Position numbers and translations under genes: made by a program
Notes under the pieces: model-generated
The model's input: only the letters and a program-made list of their open reading frames with translations
The model's database searches: none
Told to the model about the DNA's origin: nothing
Part shown: piece by piece, positions 33,370-44,689 of the stretch
How the letters are laid out: the number at the start of each line of letters is the position of its first letter
How positions within the stretch are numbered: the stretch's first letter is position 1
Source: Siphonodentalium dalli
Taxonomy: Eukaryota; Mollusca; Scaphopoda; Gadilida; Siphonodentaliidae
Assembly: GCA_032622095.1 (NCBI GenBank)
Contig: CP136063.1
Span: 79,649,980-79,713,979 of the forward strand
Length of the DNA: 64,000 nt
Reading direction: 5' to 3'

Positions 33370-33745
33370 TCTCCGTCGATGGGGGGGTGTAACCACATTG
33401 AAAATTCCAACTGTACCCCCCCCCCCCCACCGCCAGTTGAACCAAACCAATTAACTCCCACGTTTGCGAAATTCTATTTGAACACCCCCCTCGGGTTGCA
33501 ACTTTACTTAAAGGTTGTCCAACAGTTGGAAATTTCAAACCTGACACCGCCTAATGTTCAAGAAAATTTTCAAATGATGGCCATTTCATGAAAATATCCC
33601 CCACTAATAGCTGGTTGGAAAATCAAGTTATCACAACAAATTCAACCAAATTTTGGAGTGAAATTTCCAACTACTGTTTAAAACTATCCTAAGTTGGGGG
33701 TGAGGCATCCCTCCCAAACCCCCTATTCGCCATGGTTGTGTCCTA
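33370..33745. repeat. Family K repeat with C run, copy 1
   Basis: GGGGGGGTGTAACCACATTG, then a 13-C run at 33416-33428, AACAGTTGGAAATTTCAAAC near 33520 and CCACTAATAGCTGGTTGGAA near 33602. The last phrase appears in reverse complement near 61280, in the other K copy. Ends are not clear. Non-coding. Confidence 0.5.
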
Positions 33746-33929
33746 TTGCAATTCTCCGCTCATAAGACAACAAAGACATGACAAATACACACAATCTACG
33801 ACATTCGTTGAATTGTTTCAATGTCCGTGCATGCATGCATGGTGATTTGTAGGTACCAGTCATTCCTAGAAATATGAAACGAGTAATATCACAAATTTAA
33901 TTAAATTTTTCTCAGTCATTATCGATGCC

Positions 33930-35009
33930 CGCTAATCCACTGAGCACGTTGCCCAAAAGTTGTTTGTGATAGCCGACCATAAATGATGTTATGGAGATTC
34001 ATGCGATTGAATATTACATTATGGATTATGCAGTCTGAATCGTTAATCTTTTTTCATGTGACGTCACATGATGGACTACTGACAGTGTCAAACCCGAAAG
34101 GCTGCCTCAATTGACTTTCATCTACTGATAGTTTATACAGAAACGGCAGGACCATCGAAGCTGAAAATTTGCACATATGAGTAATTTGACCCCATGAATA
34201 GATAGGTCATGTTGACATCATATGTCTTAAAAGGGCACTAATAATTAAATAAATTAAACAATTAAAGGTACTCAACCCGATAAAACTCCTCTCAATTACT
34301 ATTTCAATGGCTTCCGGGGTCAAAAAAATTTGATTCGAGTCGAGGAAGTCACCCATCAAAGCTCAGATTTGTTAGATATCGATTTTAGAAATCTATTATT
34401 TTTCATTATCTGGAATTCTTACTGGCCCAGTACGTAGTCAATTATTACCACTTGATTATAGAGTTATATCCATCCTTGTCTGTTTGAATAGAATTTTGGC
34501 GTAAAATCTCGAGCATGTTACCAAATTGACGGCAGTTATAAGTACTCATCTCGAGAACATAAGAATTTTCAAAAATCAATATCTAATAACTCTGAGCTTT
34601 GTTTGATGGGTTCCTCGACTCGAATCAAATATTTTTTACCCCCAAAGCCAAAGAAATAGTAATATAGGACCCTCTGATCGGATTGTTGTTGTTGGAATCT
34701 GTTGAGATGGGGACCCTCTTTACGGGTTGAGTACCTTTAATTATATACACACAATTGTTGCAATCTGGTCGGTAAAAATTTAAACAAGTGGATAAATTTA
34801 CCCCTTCAGTGTGACGAAAGGGGCATTTATATATGAACAACAAAGAGCGTATGTTGCTAGTAGTTCATCGTGTGACGTCACATGAATGAAAATTAACGAT
34901 TCAGACTGCATAATCCATAATGTAATATTCAATCGCATGAATCGCCATAACTTCAGTTATGGGCGGCCTATCCCAAAACTTTTCGGCAACGTGCTCAGTG
35001 GATTAGCGG
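33930..35009. mobile_element. 1.08-kb foldback element with about 145-base arms, carrying family E2
   Basis: The left arm (33930-34073) runs CGCTAATCCACTGAGCACGT, GATTCATGCGATTGAATATT, ACATTATGGATTATGCAGTC, TGAATCGTTAAT, ATGTGACGTCACAT. The right arm (34865-35009) is the reverse complement in mirror order, with about 85 percent agreement by eye. The middle includes a complete E2 element at 34262-34740. Each arm holds the palindrome TGACGTCA, identical to a CRE core, though a role is not implied. The outer target duplication is unclear. Confidence 0.8.
34262..34740. mobile_element. Family E2 element, copy 2, nested in the foldback
   Basis: TTAA-AGGTACTCAACCCG (34262) and CGGGTTGAGTACCT-TTAA (34740) are perfect tips. 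The copy is the mirror orientation of 2457: the AGACTGTTGGAATC-like stretch (GTTGTTGTTGGAATCTGTTG) is here near the right end. Long arms with ATTTGATTCGAGTCGAGGAA near 34330 and the complement near 34608. Confidence 0.88.
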
Positions 35010-35644
35010 TGTATTATATAAGAAACCCACTGATAGTATCTTGTCTTGATGTTGTACACTGAAGTTTCAGTTGGTCAAAATGTTGATGTGGATTTATAAT
35101 ATGGTCATATATATATGCTATAACATTTCCTACCCCCACATATAACAATGAATAATGAAACAGGCTGTAGCCATGCAATATTTCAACCGGATGAAAAATT
35201 GTATGCAGTCTCTGTTGGATGCCCAAACACTGATCTTTGATGTTAATGTTTTTGGTCAAACTCGGTTTTTCAGGAAGATCTATTAAGCTGGGATTTTATT
35301 TTGTTATGTGCCTGTGACTGTATATAACTCATCTCATCCCAATATTTCAATGGTCAACATGCATTGAGTCAAATACTCTCTCAAATACTGAAAATAATTT
35401 ATAAGCGGTTGTCTTTCTAAATGAAAATATCTATATCAAATATCTATATCAAATATCTTAATCGGGACAAATAATCTTCAGATATGATATTAATTATTGA
35501 TATATAACACGTGTGAGATTTTTCAATTATTCATAAGTTCTTGGTATCTGAAATAGTTATTGAAGACTAGTTTATGTCACATTTCAAAAACTTCTCCCAA
35601 GACCAAACATCACTAATAACTGTAATGCTTGCATATCAAAATAT
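35010..35644. other. Unassigned AT-rich DNA
   Basis: The minus-strand frame at 35014-35259 starts at the foldback edge and has no motif. ATATCTATATCAAATATCTA near 35438 is a short local repeat. Confidence 0.3.
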
Positions 35645-36235
35645 TTAAAGGGGTACTGTACGCCATTTTCATTAAATTTCCGGTGACAACAACGATCTAA
35701 TATCGATAATATATAGAAACATAAGTAATTTGAGTCGAATATGTATTCTGTAAACGCTCAGGTTAATAGGCTATCTTAAAATTCAATAATTTAAAAGTTA
35801 ATAATTTGATATAAATTGAATTTATGACTGGAGCCATAAAATGGCGTCAATTAAATTACGAATTACCGTAATCAAAAACAGTAATTGAGGGATACTGGAA
35901 TGTTAAATCGATCGCACACACGATCGCTTAAAATATTATGATGATACGGGGAGAACACTCAAGCCACTCACTGACTAGCGACGATACAATAACTTAAATG
36001 ATTATATGGGACTAGTATGCATATAATATAACTTTTATTTGATTCATTTGGTTGAAAACTTTACAAAAATTACTCGACAACGACAATTTGTATTTTTGCA
36101 TTCCGGTAAATTTGTCATCCGTAACATGACTTCGTACTCAACAGACTTTCAAATAATGGAAACATTGTTACCTTATTCTCCGACTCGGAGACTATAGAAA
36201 CCAACAACAACATTTGGCGTACAGTACCCCTTTAA
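35645..36235. mobile_element. Family N TTAA-flanked element
   Basis: TTAA-AGGGGTACTGTACGCCA at 35645 and TGGCGTACAGTACCCCT-TTAA at 36235 form a perfect 17-base tip pair with the four-base TTAA on each side. The interior (about 550 bases) is AT-rich and non-coding. It belongs with the AGG-tipped group. Single copy in this window. Confidence 0.88.
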
Positions 36236-36678
36236 CATCACGCCGGCATTGGAGAGTTATCAACAATAACAATAACAACAAAGTCTGTCTATTATTCCAT
36301 GATGGTTTGTTTTACAAACTTTAATGATTTTTAAATTTTATCCATTTCGAAGGCCTTTCATGTTCCTTTAAGGTTTATACACAATTTTTTCCTAAAAACT
36401 CTATTTCAAAATGTATTTTTTTTAGATCGGTCTTGGGAATATTTTTGAAATGTGGTATAATGTTATTAATGTGATACAAAATATTCAATAATTAGAACCT
36501 ATAAAAGCATGTGCTTTCGTGAATGAAAATTTTATCAATTCTGTGCACGATTCCTGAATACAATTTCCATAATGAGGAACACTCTCTCCGTTAATTGGAG
36601 GTATATGCGAACACAGCGATGGGTGATTGGAATTTCATCCCTATAATATATTGTGAATAATTCTGCTAGGGTGCTGCA
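36236..36678. other. Unassigned AT-rich DNA
   Basis: No supported feature. Confidence 0.3.
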
Positions 36679-36946
36679 TTAACCCTTTCTATACTAAATA
36701 CTCATAGTCGGGTAGTTCCCTTAGGAAACGTTCAAATATTAAGTTCAACAAACGACCATAGTTCGTTTGTTGAATTTATTATCTGAACATTTCCCATCAA
36801 TGACTATATGCATAATTCTGCTCTTTTGTTCTATGTTTTTCTGTTTGTTTTGATTACATGAACACCCCTCCAGATGAAAACTGGAATTGTCCAATGTATA
36901 CTTTTATAGCTGAATGGGAGAATCCATTTAGTGTAGAAAGTGTTAA
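36679..36946. mobile_element. Family J TTAA-flanked element, best copy
   Basis: TTAA-CCCTTTCTATACTAAATA at the left; the right end rc is TTAACACTTTCTACACTAAA. A small hairpin near the left centre (TTCAACAAACGA / TTCGTTTGTTGAA) is flanked by ATTAAG and TTATCTGAACATTTCCC. Partial relatives are at 14962, 17861 and 42045. It has the CCCTTT tip type but lacks the shared hairpin of A, B and C. Confidence 0.8.
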
Positions 36947-37984
36947 TGCCGCGTTCACACACTTGTAATTTTACCTTGGTATTTTTTCAGGTATTTCGTC
37001 ACAGAAAGCTATAATGTGTCAGAAAACTAATGCAAAAATGCTTAACAAATTTATATCTGTGTAGTATACCATGCACAGGTTTTACGTGAGAAAAATTAAA
37101 GTATGTTGTTCCGAATTTAGCGATGCTACCGACAATTCCTGCAAATACCATGTAATTAATTGGATGGCATCTCATCATCATCTCTCAAGAATCTACCATA
37201 CATGTATTTGAAGGCAAATGTTATATATTAGCACGGTTATATACATGTGAAAATACAGAAATTACACTCCTCGTGTCGTTAGTTTCTGGTAAAGATGCAT
37301 GTTATACGCTCCGTTCTATTTCCGTTCATATTCTGGCATGCACCATTTGGTTTTCTACGACGAAACGCCTGCACAAAATATAACGCCAGCTTGCCAGTGT
37401 GTGGATGTACACTAAACGGACACAGGGCTTTCGCAGTGGGCAGAATTCTACACTTCTCAGTGCTGATGGCAAACAAACATTCTTTAATAGATGTGAAAGG
37501 TCATGCTCTATAATAACAAGAAAACTAAGATGCATGCATCAGGTCGGCCGTGAACTATCTACCATAGAATTGTTGTAGCTATCGATTATACATTTTGAAA
37601 CACCTGTCTGTATGTATGTATGTGTGTATGCATGAATGCATGTGTGTATGTGTTATAGACTCTAACACTGCTCGAATTTGGTATTTAACGTGTCAACTTG
37701 ACCTCGCTCATAGGCATGTTTCTGGACCTTGACCGATCCGACTAAAAATTTGTGTGTAGGACTACTTCGATCCCGGGAGCAATATGGACGGGTCCAATTT
37801 CACGTGGGACCATGTTCTCGAACGTGCTGATATAGGCATGTTTCTGGACCAATTGAACAATAGTTTGGCCGGACGCTGTGTATACTGGGTACTGTCCAGA
37901 TGGAGGCGATCACAAAAAAATCCCTAACTAGCCCGAACGAAGTTGAGTACATCAGCTAGTCTAATATATATAATATTTGTCTGT
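36947..37984. other. Unassigned DNA with repeat fragments
   Basis: GCCGCGTTCACACACTTG at 36948 resembles the edge of family M (43073). Two opposite open frames at 37279-37535 have no motif. A TGTA microsatellite lies at 37608-37655. From about 37660, GGCATGTTTCTGGACC appears twice, 130 bases apart, as a short relative of the next array. Confidence 0.4.
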
Positions 37985-38460
37985 CTGTTTGTCTGTTAGC
38001 TATGGCCGGGAAAACTGCCTGACAGATTTGACGAAATTTGATACCTAGGGGAAATTATTTCCAGGGAGTATTTTGGACGGGTCAAATTTTGATCCCGACC
38101 TGACTTTGACATTCAAAAAGATCAATTCAAGGTCAAATCTGGTAAAACGGAAGTATTTCAACGAAATTTGATACCTACTGTTACTTTTGTCCCAGGAGTG
38201 TTTCTGGTGGGTCAAATCATGACCCTGACCTGATCTTGACATTCAAAATTGTCAATTCAAGGTCAAATCGGGTAAAGCCGGGCGGATTTCGACGGGTACT
38301 TTTGTCGTGACTTTTGTCCGGGGAGTGTTTTGGACGGGTCAAATCGTGACCCCGACATGACCTTCACCTTTAAAATAGTCAATTCAAGGTTAAATCGCGA
38401 AAATCAGAGGGGAACATCCCGGACGAAGTCGGGTCCACCAGCTACTATTATATATTTCTA
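37985..38460 (+). repeat. Tandem array of about three 135-base units
   Basis: Boxes TTTGGACGGGTCAAATT-like, TGATCCCGACCTGACTTTGA and AATTCAAGGTCAAATC recur at about 38070, 38205 and 38330. A TGTCTGTTTGTCTGTTAGC tract leads in, and GACGAAGTCGGGTCCACCAG closes. Units are diverged. The open frame on the minus strand at 38045-38242 reflects the repeat. Confidence 0.75.
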
Positions 38461-38699
38461 GATTTAGTTACAAACTAAATACCTGTATATTGTACAAAGA
38501 AATGTTTGACAAATATATCTGTATCAATATTAACATGCGGGTCATTAAAATAGATACGACGAAAAAAAATTTGAAGGGTGCATGTATCATGCAGGTAATT
38601 TTTTATATTTCAAATGATGACAGGAATGCGGAAAGTTGAAGTACCTACGTAATACTGGCTATCCGCATGAAGAGATATACATGTATATAAAAACCAAAA

Positions 38700-39235
38700 T
38701 AGAAGATGACTGCTGGCGACAATGTTTTCCAAAAACAATTCAAAGCATTCGATAGCTCCCATCTAGTTGTCAGCCCGAAGATCAATATGAAGTTTGGTGA
38801 CTATCAGATGAGGGATATGTATGTACAGTTGCTAAACAATTCAGTCATGCAAAAGAGGATCAAAGAGTAAGATACCAAATTGCTGCCTGTGGTAATGTTT
38901 TTTAACGAAATTCGGGAAAATTAGATTACTCTCACGCTGGTTATCCAGAAGATCATTGTGGAATCTGGTGACGATCGGACAAGGGGTGTCGTCTGTAGGA
39001 TCAACCAAATTATTTAGCCATAAAAATAGTAAAATTGAAGATCACCGCTGGCAGTGATGTCTTCACAAGGACAGTTTGAGAACAAAATATGGCTCACATC
39101 TAGCGGTGACCCAAAATATCCACATGAGAAAAAGTTCTCCAATAAAAGCTGGCTGCAGGGTGCGCCAATTGATTCAAATTCGAAATTTAGCAGGGTGTAC
39201 TGCTTGTGGCCATGTTTTCCCCGCAAATTTTATAG
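38700..39235 (+). repeat. Degenerate array related to the 160-base array at 44690
   Basis: About three to four units with GATAGCTCCCATCTAG, GAAGTTTGGTGACTATCAG, AATTCAGTCATGCAAAAGAG and GCTGGCAGTGATGTC boxes. They are more diverged than those at 44690. Overlapping frames at 39014-39404 are repeat products. Confidence 0.65.
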
Positions 39236-39834
39236 ACTGATGGACAAAACCACTGAATCCGTTGAATCAATATACATGTATACATGGATTAATTTATATG
39301 CATTGTTATACACAGTACTGGTATATAAAGGTACTGAAAATAACTATATTACTAGTATACATAAAATAAACCATATATCATGGCTATGGGTTCATGACAG
39401 CTGAGAACTTGGTGTGAATTAAAGAGTGGTGGTTTCTCAAGCATATCTAACCCTCCACGTTAGCAACTTGCCATTAAATGTCATAAGTATAATCTAGCTT
39501 GAGGACAGAAGTGATCCATAAAACCCCCCTTAATTCAACCAGGTCCTCGCGCGATGTATGGTCGATCACATGATGATCTAGGGGGGATTAGAATTGTTGT
39601 ATAAAAACAGCACTGCGTGTAAATATAAAATAAAATAGTGCTACATCTTATTACATATTATTGCCATATATAATCAGTGATTATACAGACAGTCTGACAA
39701 AATAAAGTTTCAGTGACACTCTATCCGAAGAGGGGAATAATTTCATCTGTTACAGTCAATGGAGCAATTATGAATCTGGAAAGGTGAAATTTCTAAGTAA
39801 TACTAAATATCGACATAACGCGATAACATATAAC

Positions 39835-39995
39835 GTAAATGCAATATGGCCGCTGGCGACCATTTTTTCCTATGAAATTAAAAAAATATTTGATGGCTCT
39901 CATCTGATAGATCAATATCAAGATAAATATGAAGTTTGGTGATGATCGGATGAGTGAAGTTGACTGTGGTCTGTGCCAAACGGTTTGGTAATGCT
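39835..39995 (+). repeat. Single unit of the 160-base repeat
   Basis: CAATATGGCCGCTGGCGACC, TTTGATGGCTCTCATCTGAT and TATGAAGTTTGGTGATGATC match the unit of the 44690 array in order. It stands alone next to the duplication at 39993. Confidence 0.65.
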
Positions 39996-40298
39996 TAAAA
40001 AGATTCTTACCTTAATATTTTTATGTTCACTTTATAAACTTCACTGAGTCATCTTTGTCATGTATTGAGTTTGATATCTTTTGTTAACAGTTTATAAATT
40101 ATGTATGTCTCATGTTTGTTATTTTAATTTATGTGTTTATTATCATTAAATAAAGTTGCATTCCTTAAAAAGATTCTTACCTCAATGTTTTTATGTTCAC
40201 TTTATAAACTCCACTGAGTCATCTTTGTCATGTATTGAATTTGATATCTTTTGTTAACAGTTTATAAATTATGTATGTCTCGTGTTCGTTATTATATT
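39993..40298 (+). repeat. Direct duplication of about 135 bases with an AATAAA spacer
   Basis: CTTAAAAAGATTCTTACCTT starts copy 1 (39995) and copy 2 (40166). Both run through TTTATGTTCACTTTATAAAC, GAGTCATCTTTGTCATGTAT and AGTTTATAAATTATGTATGT. The spacer has ATTAAATAAAGTTGCATTCC. The pair may be two 3' ends of a retroposed sequence, since AATAAA lies near the junction (inference). Confidence 0.8.
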
Positions 40299-41541
40299 AT
40301 ATACACTTTATAGTGTGTTTTCAGAACGAAAACAAAAATGAATAAAATCACCAAATTTGTAAATTTAAAAACAATTCAAACGTTGTTGTATTCCATGTCC
40401 CAGCCCGGACATATACACCAAATTTCAATAATATTCATTGAGAAACAACGGACAAAACGCTATATAACACCCGTATACATATTTTATTCCGAGCCAGACT
40501 CATCCTCGGGTACATGTTATAGTAGGTACCGAATTGACACACGTCGACTGGGGCGAGTTGGCCCTGGGGCGATTAGGCCGATTCCGGCACATTCTATAAT
40601 TTACCGTATGTATCCGTTTACGCGTAGTTTACTTTAGAAAGTTCCGCAATTAATACCGTAAATAGAGCGACCATATTTGACAGAGAATGCCTCTGTTATT
40701 GATTATCAAGTTGCTATACATTAAAAACGACAAATTCACATGCTCGTTCAAGCGCAGTAGTCTATTTTCACCATGTTAAAGGACATCCACAAATACTAAA
40801 TAACGCTAACCTACTGCCGAATGTTTTACACGACAACTGTTAACATATTTGGGCTGAATTCATCTGACGCGGTATTATTCCTCAAAATAAACAACAAAAC
40901 CATCGTTACTTGGAAATGTAGTTTGGGCTAGCATTTACATAAATCCTCCACATCATTTATTCGACACACACGTCAGATGAAAAACAGACATGAAGTAACC
41001 GGCCAAATTGGCCGAAATAAGTGGGTCTTCAAAATTCAGCAGAGGGGGGGGGGGTCCATATGTTGGCTCAAGGTCTAACACGTATACATATTCCCAGTCG
41101 TCAATGGCTGATAATTATGCCACAAACAAACTACATGTGCCTAACGTCAAAAAGTATCTATTATTTATGATAAAAACGGAAATGAGCCGGAATGTCTATT
41201 AAGTGTATCGAACTATCGATGTGAGAGAAAGATATATATGATCGCTATATCCCATTGAGGGAACAATCCGATTTATGAAAGTATGCTTTGAATCGTGGAT
41301 ATCATAATTCAACTTGGCGATAAATTTATTCATTCATCTGAGGGAGCTATGTTAATTTATCAAAAACCCCGCATGGTCCGTTTTTGCTGATGCTTTCCGA
41401 TTTGGTGATACCAGGTACACTGGGTGCACATGTAACGGTGATACTATCATTCGCCTTCAAATACGTATTTGATTTATTCTAGCGAGGGCATACATTGTAT
41501 ATGTTCACAGGCAAATTTCGTTTCTACTTCGTAGAAATATA
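40299..41541. other. Unassigned AT-rich DNA with an 11-G run
   Basis: A 99-codon plus-strand frame at 40338-40637 has no motif I recognise. A G run lies at 41044-41054. Nothing else supported. Confidence 0.3.
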
Positions 41542-41681
41542 GAATACACACATAGTAGCCGAGAATATCAATTTTTTACAACGAGTGGAATTGTTGTTTT
41601 AACCATGCACGAGCCTTTTGGCGAGTGGTTAATACCACGAGTGATGAACATTTTGTGCTCTCGACTACTGTGCGTGTATTT
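41542..41681. mobile_element. Family P hairpin, copy 2, diverged
   Basis: GAATACACACATAGTAGCCG pairs with CGACTACTGTGCGTGTATTT. Inner ACCATGCACGAG-type stem and GCGAGTGGTTAATACCACG are imperfect. The flanks ATATAGAATA (left) and TTATGCCA (right) match the P copy at 5269. Confidence 0.65.
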
Positions 41682-41810
41682 TAGTTATGCCATAATTATT
41701 AATTTTGATTTGTTCCGCGAATTCAACTATATATACTCCGAGCTGTTCACTTTGAATGTGTATCCTCACTGAGAGACACAAACACGAATCCATAAGGAAT
41801 GTGCGTCACG

Positions 41811-42676
41811 CTAGAGCCCGAAGCCGCCATCGTACGCCGCCGCCGCCAGCCATATTGGCCACAAGCCGCCGCCAGCCATATTATTTCTAACGCCAGCCAC
41901 ATTTAAAAATCTCCGCCGCCGGAATTGTAAAATGGCTGAGCCATGTGCATGGGCTTATATGTCAAGCACAACTGTACTGTGAATCGCAAAGAACTAAACC
42001 GCATTGCCTAATATTGGCATACTCGCATGGTTGTTATATTATCAGAACACCTGGCCCCTTAATGTGGAATAGACTATCCCAATGCATGCTTTCATATAAC
42101 TGAATGGGCGCATCCATTCGGTATTGAAAGGGTTAAAATATAAATTGTTTATATCGACAACACCCAGTCTCAGACATCACTGGCATTTGTCAATATATAC
42201 ACATAAGAATAGAAAATAGTTTGAAATAGTATATATCATTACTATCCGGTTCATCATTCAATGATGCATGCATATATCGCAAGATGGCAGTGATGATAGC
42301 AGTCTGAAGTCGACAGAAGTCCCAATGTAACTACTTATACCGATTAGATGGGAAACTACATAGTATATCCATGTCAGTCCTTCGTGAATTTCGCCGTAAT
42401 GGAAAAGCCCAACATCAAAAGATTACGTGTGGTCTGGAATTCTACGGGTTCACCACAAACGCTAAAAAAACGGCATCTATAACCGATAACAGGGGATTAG
42501 GAACATTTCGGAAACGGAAATACGCTGAATGATAACATCTCAGCCGGCTGAGCCGCCATATTTCGTCAGCCACGAACGTCGTGACTGAGCCGGCTTAGCT
42601 AGCTAACCAGCCACGAAAATCGGTTGAGCCAGCCATGAAAACTATTTGTCGTGGCTTCGGGGTCTACGTCACGCGT
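41811..42676. mobile_element. GC-rich element with inverted ends
   Basis: The left end is GCGTCACGCTAGAGCCCGAA then GCCGCC. The right end rc is ACGCGTGACGTAGACCCCGA then AGCCACG. Next to each tip is a cluster of GCCAGCCA / GCCGCC motifs (41825-41915) or CAGCCACGAA / GAGCCGGC motifs (42540-42650). The middle is AT-rich and holds a J fragment (ACTGAATGGGCGCATCCATT then GAAAGGGTTAA at 42106-42135). Ends in TACGTCACGC. Superfamily unknown. Confidence 0.55.
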
Positions 42677-42939
42677 ATAGTGATGCATACATTTTCGTTA
42701 TGACGTCAGCATGTTTCTGAGCGATCGGTCACTTAGAATTACCATTCATATGTTTCCTAGATCATATAACACTAGCAAGCTACATTTGATTGAAATGCAG
42801 GGAATTTTTCCTCATACTAATTGATATATCATGTCAACTTCCAATTTTAAATGAATGTATAACATAGGAACTATTTTTCTAACAGCGATGTTGTTCTATT
42901 ATATATGCGTATAAATGTTTGACACATGAAATTGCATTT

Positions 42940-44115
42940 AAGCATTTACACCCACAGTAGACATTTATAGCCATAGTAGGTGTAAAGATGAAGTTTACAA
43001 AATAGCTGTTATATATACACACAATATCTAGAATAGGCAATGGTATAAATGTACTTTATAAGCATTTTTACTGGCACATTATAGCTTTCTATATCAAAAT
43101 TCATGTCAGAAAATGTCAGGCAAATATGCGTGTGTGTGCACGCGGCCTTATACGTTGATTCGAGATTCGATTCGGTTGCCGAATTCCGATTCGCAGGGCC
43201 CTATTACCTTTCTGTATCTAAATACCTGCCACTAAATGCCAGGCAAATTGTCGATTGTGTGCACGCAGTCTTAGTGTACGTTCATACATCTTCGCTTGAT
43301 TATCTGAGAAAAAAATATATTCCCAAATTCTTTCGAAATTATCCGAATTTAGTTAATTTTACTAAATTGTTTAACTCCAAAAACAAGAATATATTGATTA
43401 AACTCTCCACATTTATACAAAACGCAAGAGTTAATTACGAATAATGCATGATATCTGCACTCAGTCACGATATCTCCAACAGTTTCGAGGAGATAGCGCG
43501 ATTTAGTGATGCATGTCATCAAACAACATTGTGATGCCCTATAATATAAATATTGAATAGCTCCCCCCTCACACTGAAAAACCCTTTTCCACTGTTGCAC
43601 ACCATGTATTGTATTGTATAATTATGTATTATCTTCTCATAATATCATGTAACATGATTTACTTGAGAAATAAAACATTTGAACTTTGAACTTGAACTTT
43701 ACACTGGCAAGTTTGCACGGCTTTTTTTTTGCAGGCATTTTTTTGCAGGCATTTTCCCACAGAAAATCACATGGTGCCAGAATATGAACGGCAACATTCT
43801 TATAAAATGCATAACGAAGGCTAACGACAATCAGTGATGGTAGTTCTATATGTAATGGTGCTACTAATAGTCAAACACAATGACTTAAAATGCCTGTCTG
43901 GTTTATTCGTGCGATACAATTGCATGCTATTTACAGGCAATTTTCGATAGCATCGCTATACTAGTGGAACTACATAGTTTTTACTTCTCATATAGTTAGT
44001 TATGGTATAGATGCATTTATAAGCATTTAATCATTCGACTTCTTGCACATTGTACCTTTCTATACCAAAATGCCTGAAAATGAATGTCTGGCAAAAGTGT
44101 GAGTGTATGAACGTA
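42940..44115. repeat. Dispersed family M fragments
   Basis: The phrases AAATGTCAGGCAAATATGCG then GTGTGCACGCGGCCTTA (43112), AATGCCAGGCAAATTG then GTGTGCACGCAGTCTTA (43228), and AATGTCTGGCAAAAGTGTG then GAACGTACCCTTAGTG (44083) are repeats of one ending. AACGTGGCCTC near 58358 is a further trace. The plus-strand frame at 43103-43444 lies across these repeats. Confidence 0.5.
43600..43705 (+). repeat. LINE-like 3' tail
   Basis: ATGTATTGTATTGTATAATT leads to GAGAAATAAAACATTTGAAC and then TTTGAACTTGAACTTT. An AATAAA signal followed by short TTGAACT repeats fits the 3' end of a CR1/Jockey-type element. No coding part is attached. Confidence 0.55.
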
Positions 44116-44689
44116 CCCTTAGTGTGCTACCGTACATGCGCACATGCACTAACATAATTATTCACAATATATTAGGTATGAAATTTCATTCCCCCACCGC
44201 GGTGTTCGCGTATACCCCCACGGAGAGAGTGTTCGTCATTATGGAAATCATATTCAGGAATAGAGCACCGAATGGATGTAATTTTTAATTCGATTTTCCG
44301 TCCATGGAGCAAATAAATTGCTCGAATTTGCGCGAGTCAGAATAATTGACATCATAATAATAGTAGTTTTCCCAATTAAATTCCAGAACCTTCGCCATAA
44401 ACAATGGTTGTATTCTAAAAGCATGTCCACTTAGATTTTCCGATCGAGTGGTTTCCATCGATTGAGTCAAACTGTGTGTTGTTTCAGTTTTTTAATGCAT
44501 CGAAATTGCGCATTTATTCAATAGCACTGCATGCACTATATAAAGCTACATTCACATACTAGCAATTTTTCCAGACAATTGTACGGGCAATTCGTCGGAG
44601 AGAGCTAAAGTGTGATGACAGTGTTGAACTTATTATGAGCCGAACATATACCTTTAAAACTAATTGCATGCACGGAGGTTTCGCTGCTC
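44116..44689. other. Unassigned AT-rich DNA
   Basis: No supported feature. AGCTACATTCACATACTAGC then AATTTTTCCAGACAATTG near 44545 may be a family M trace. Confidence 0.3.
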
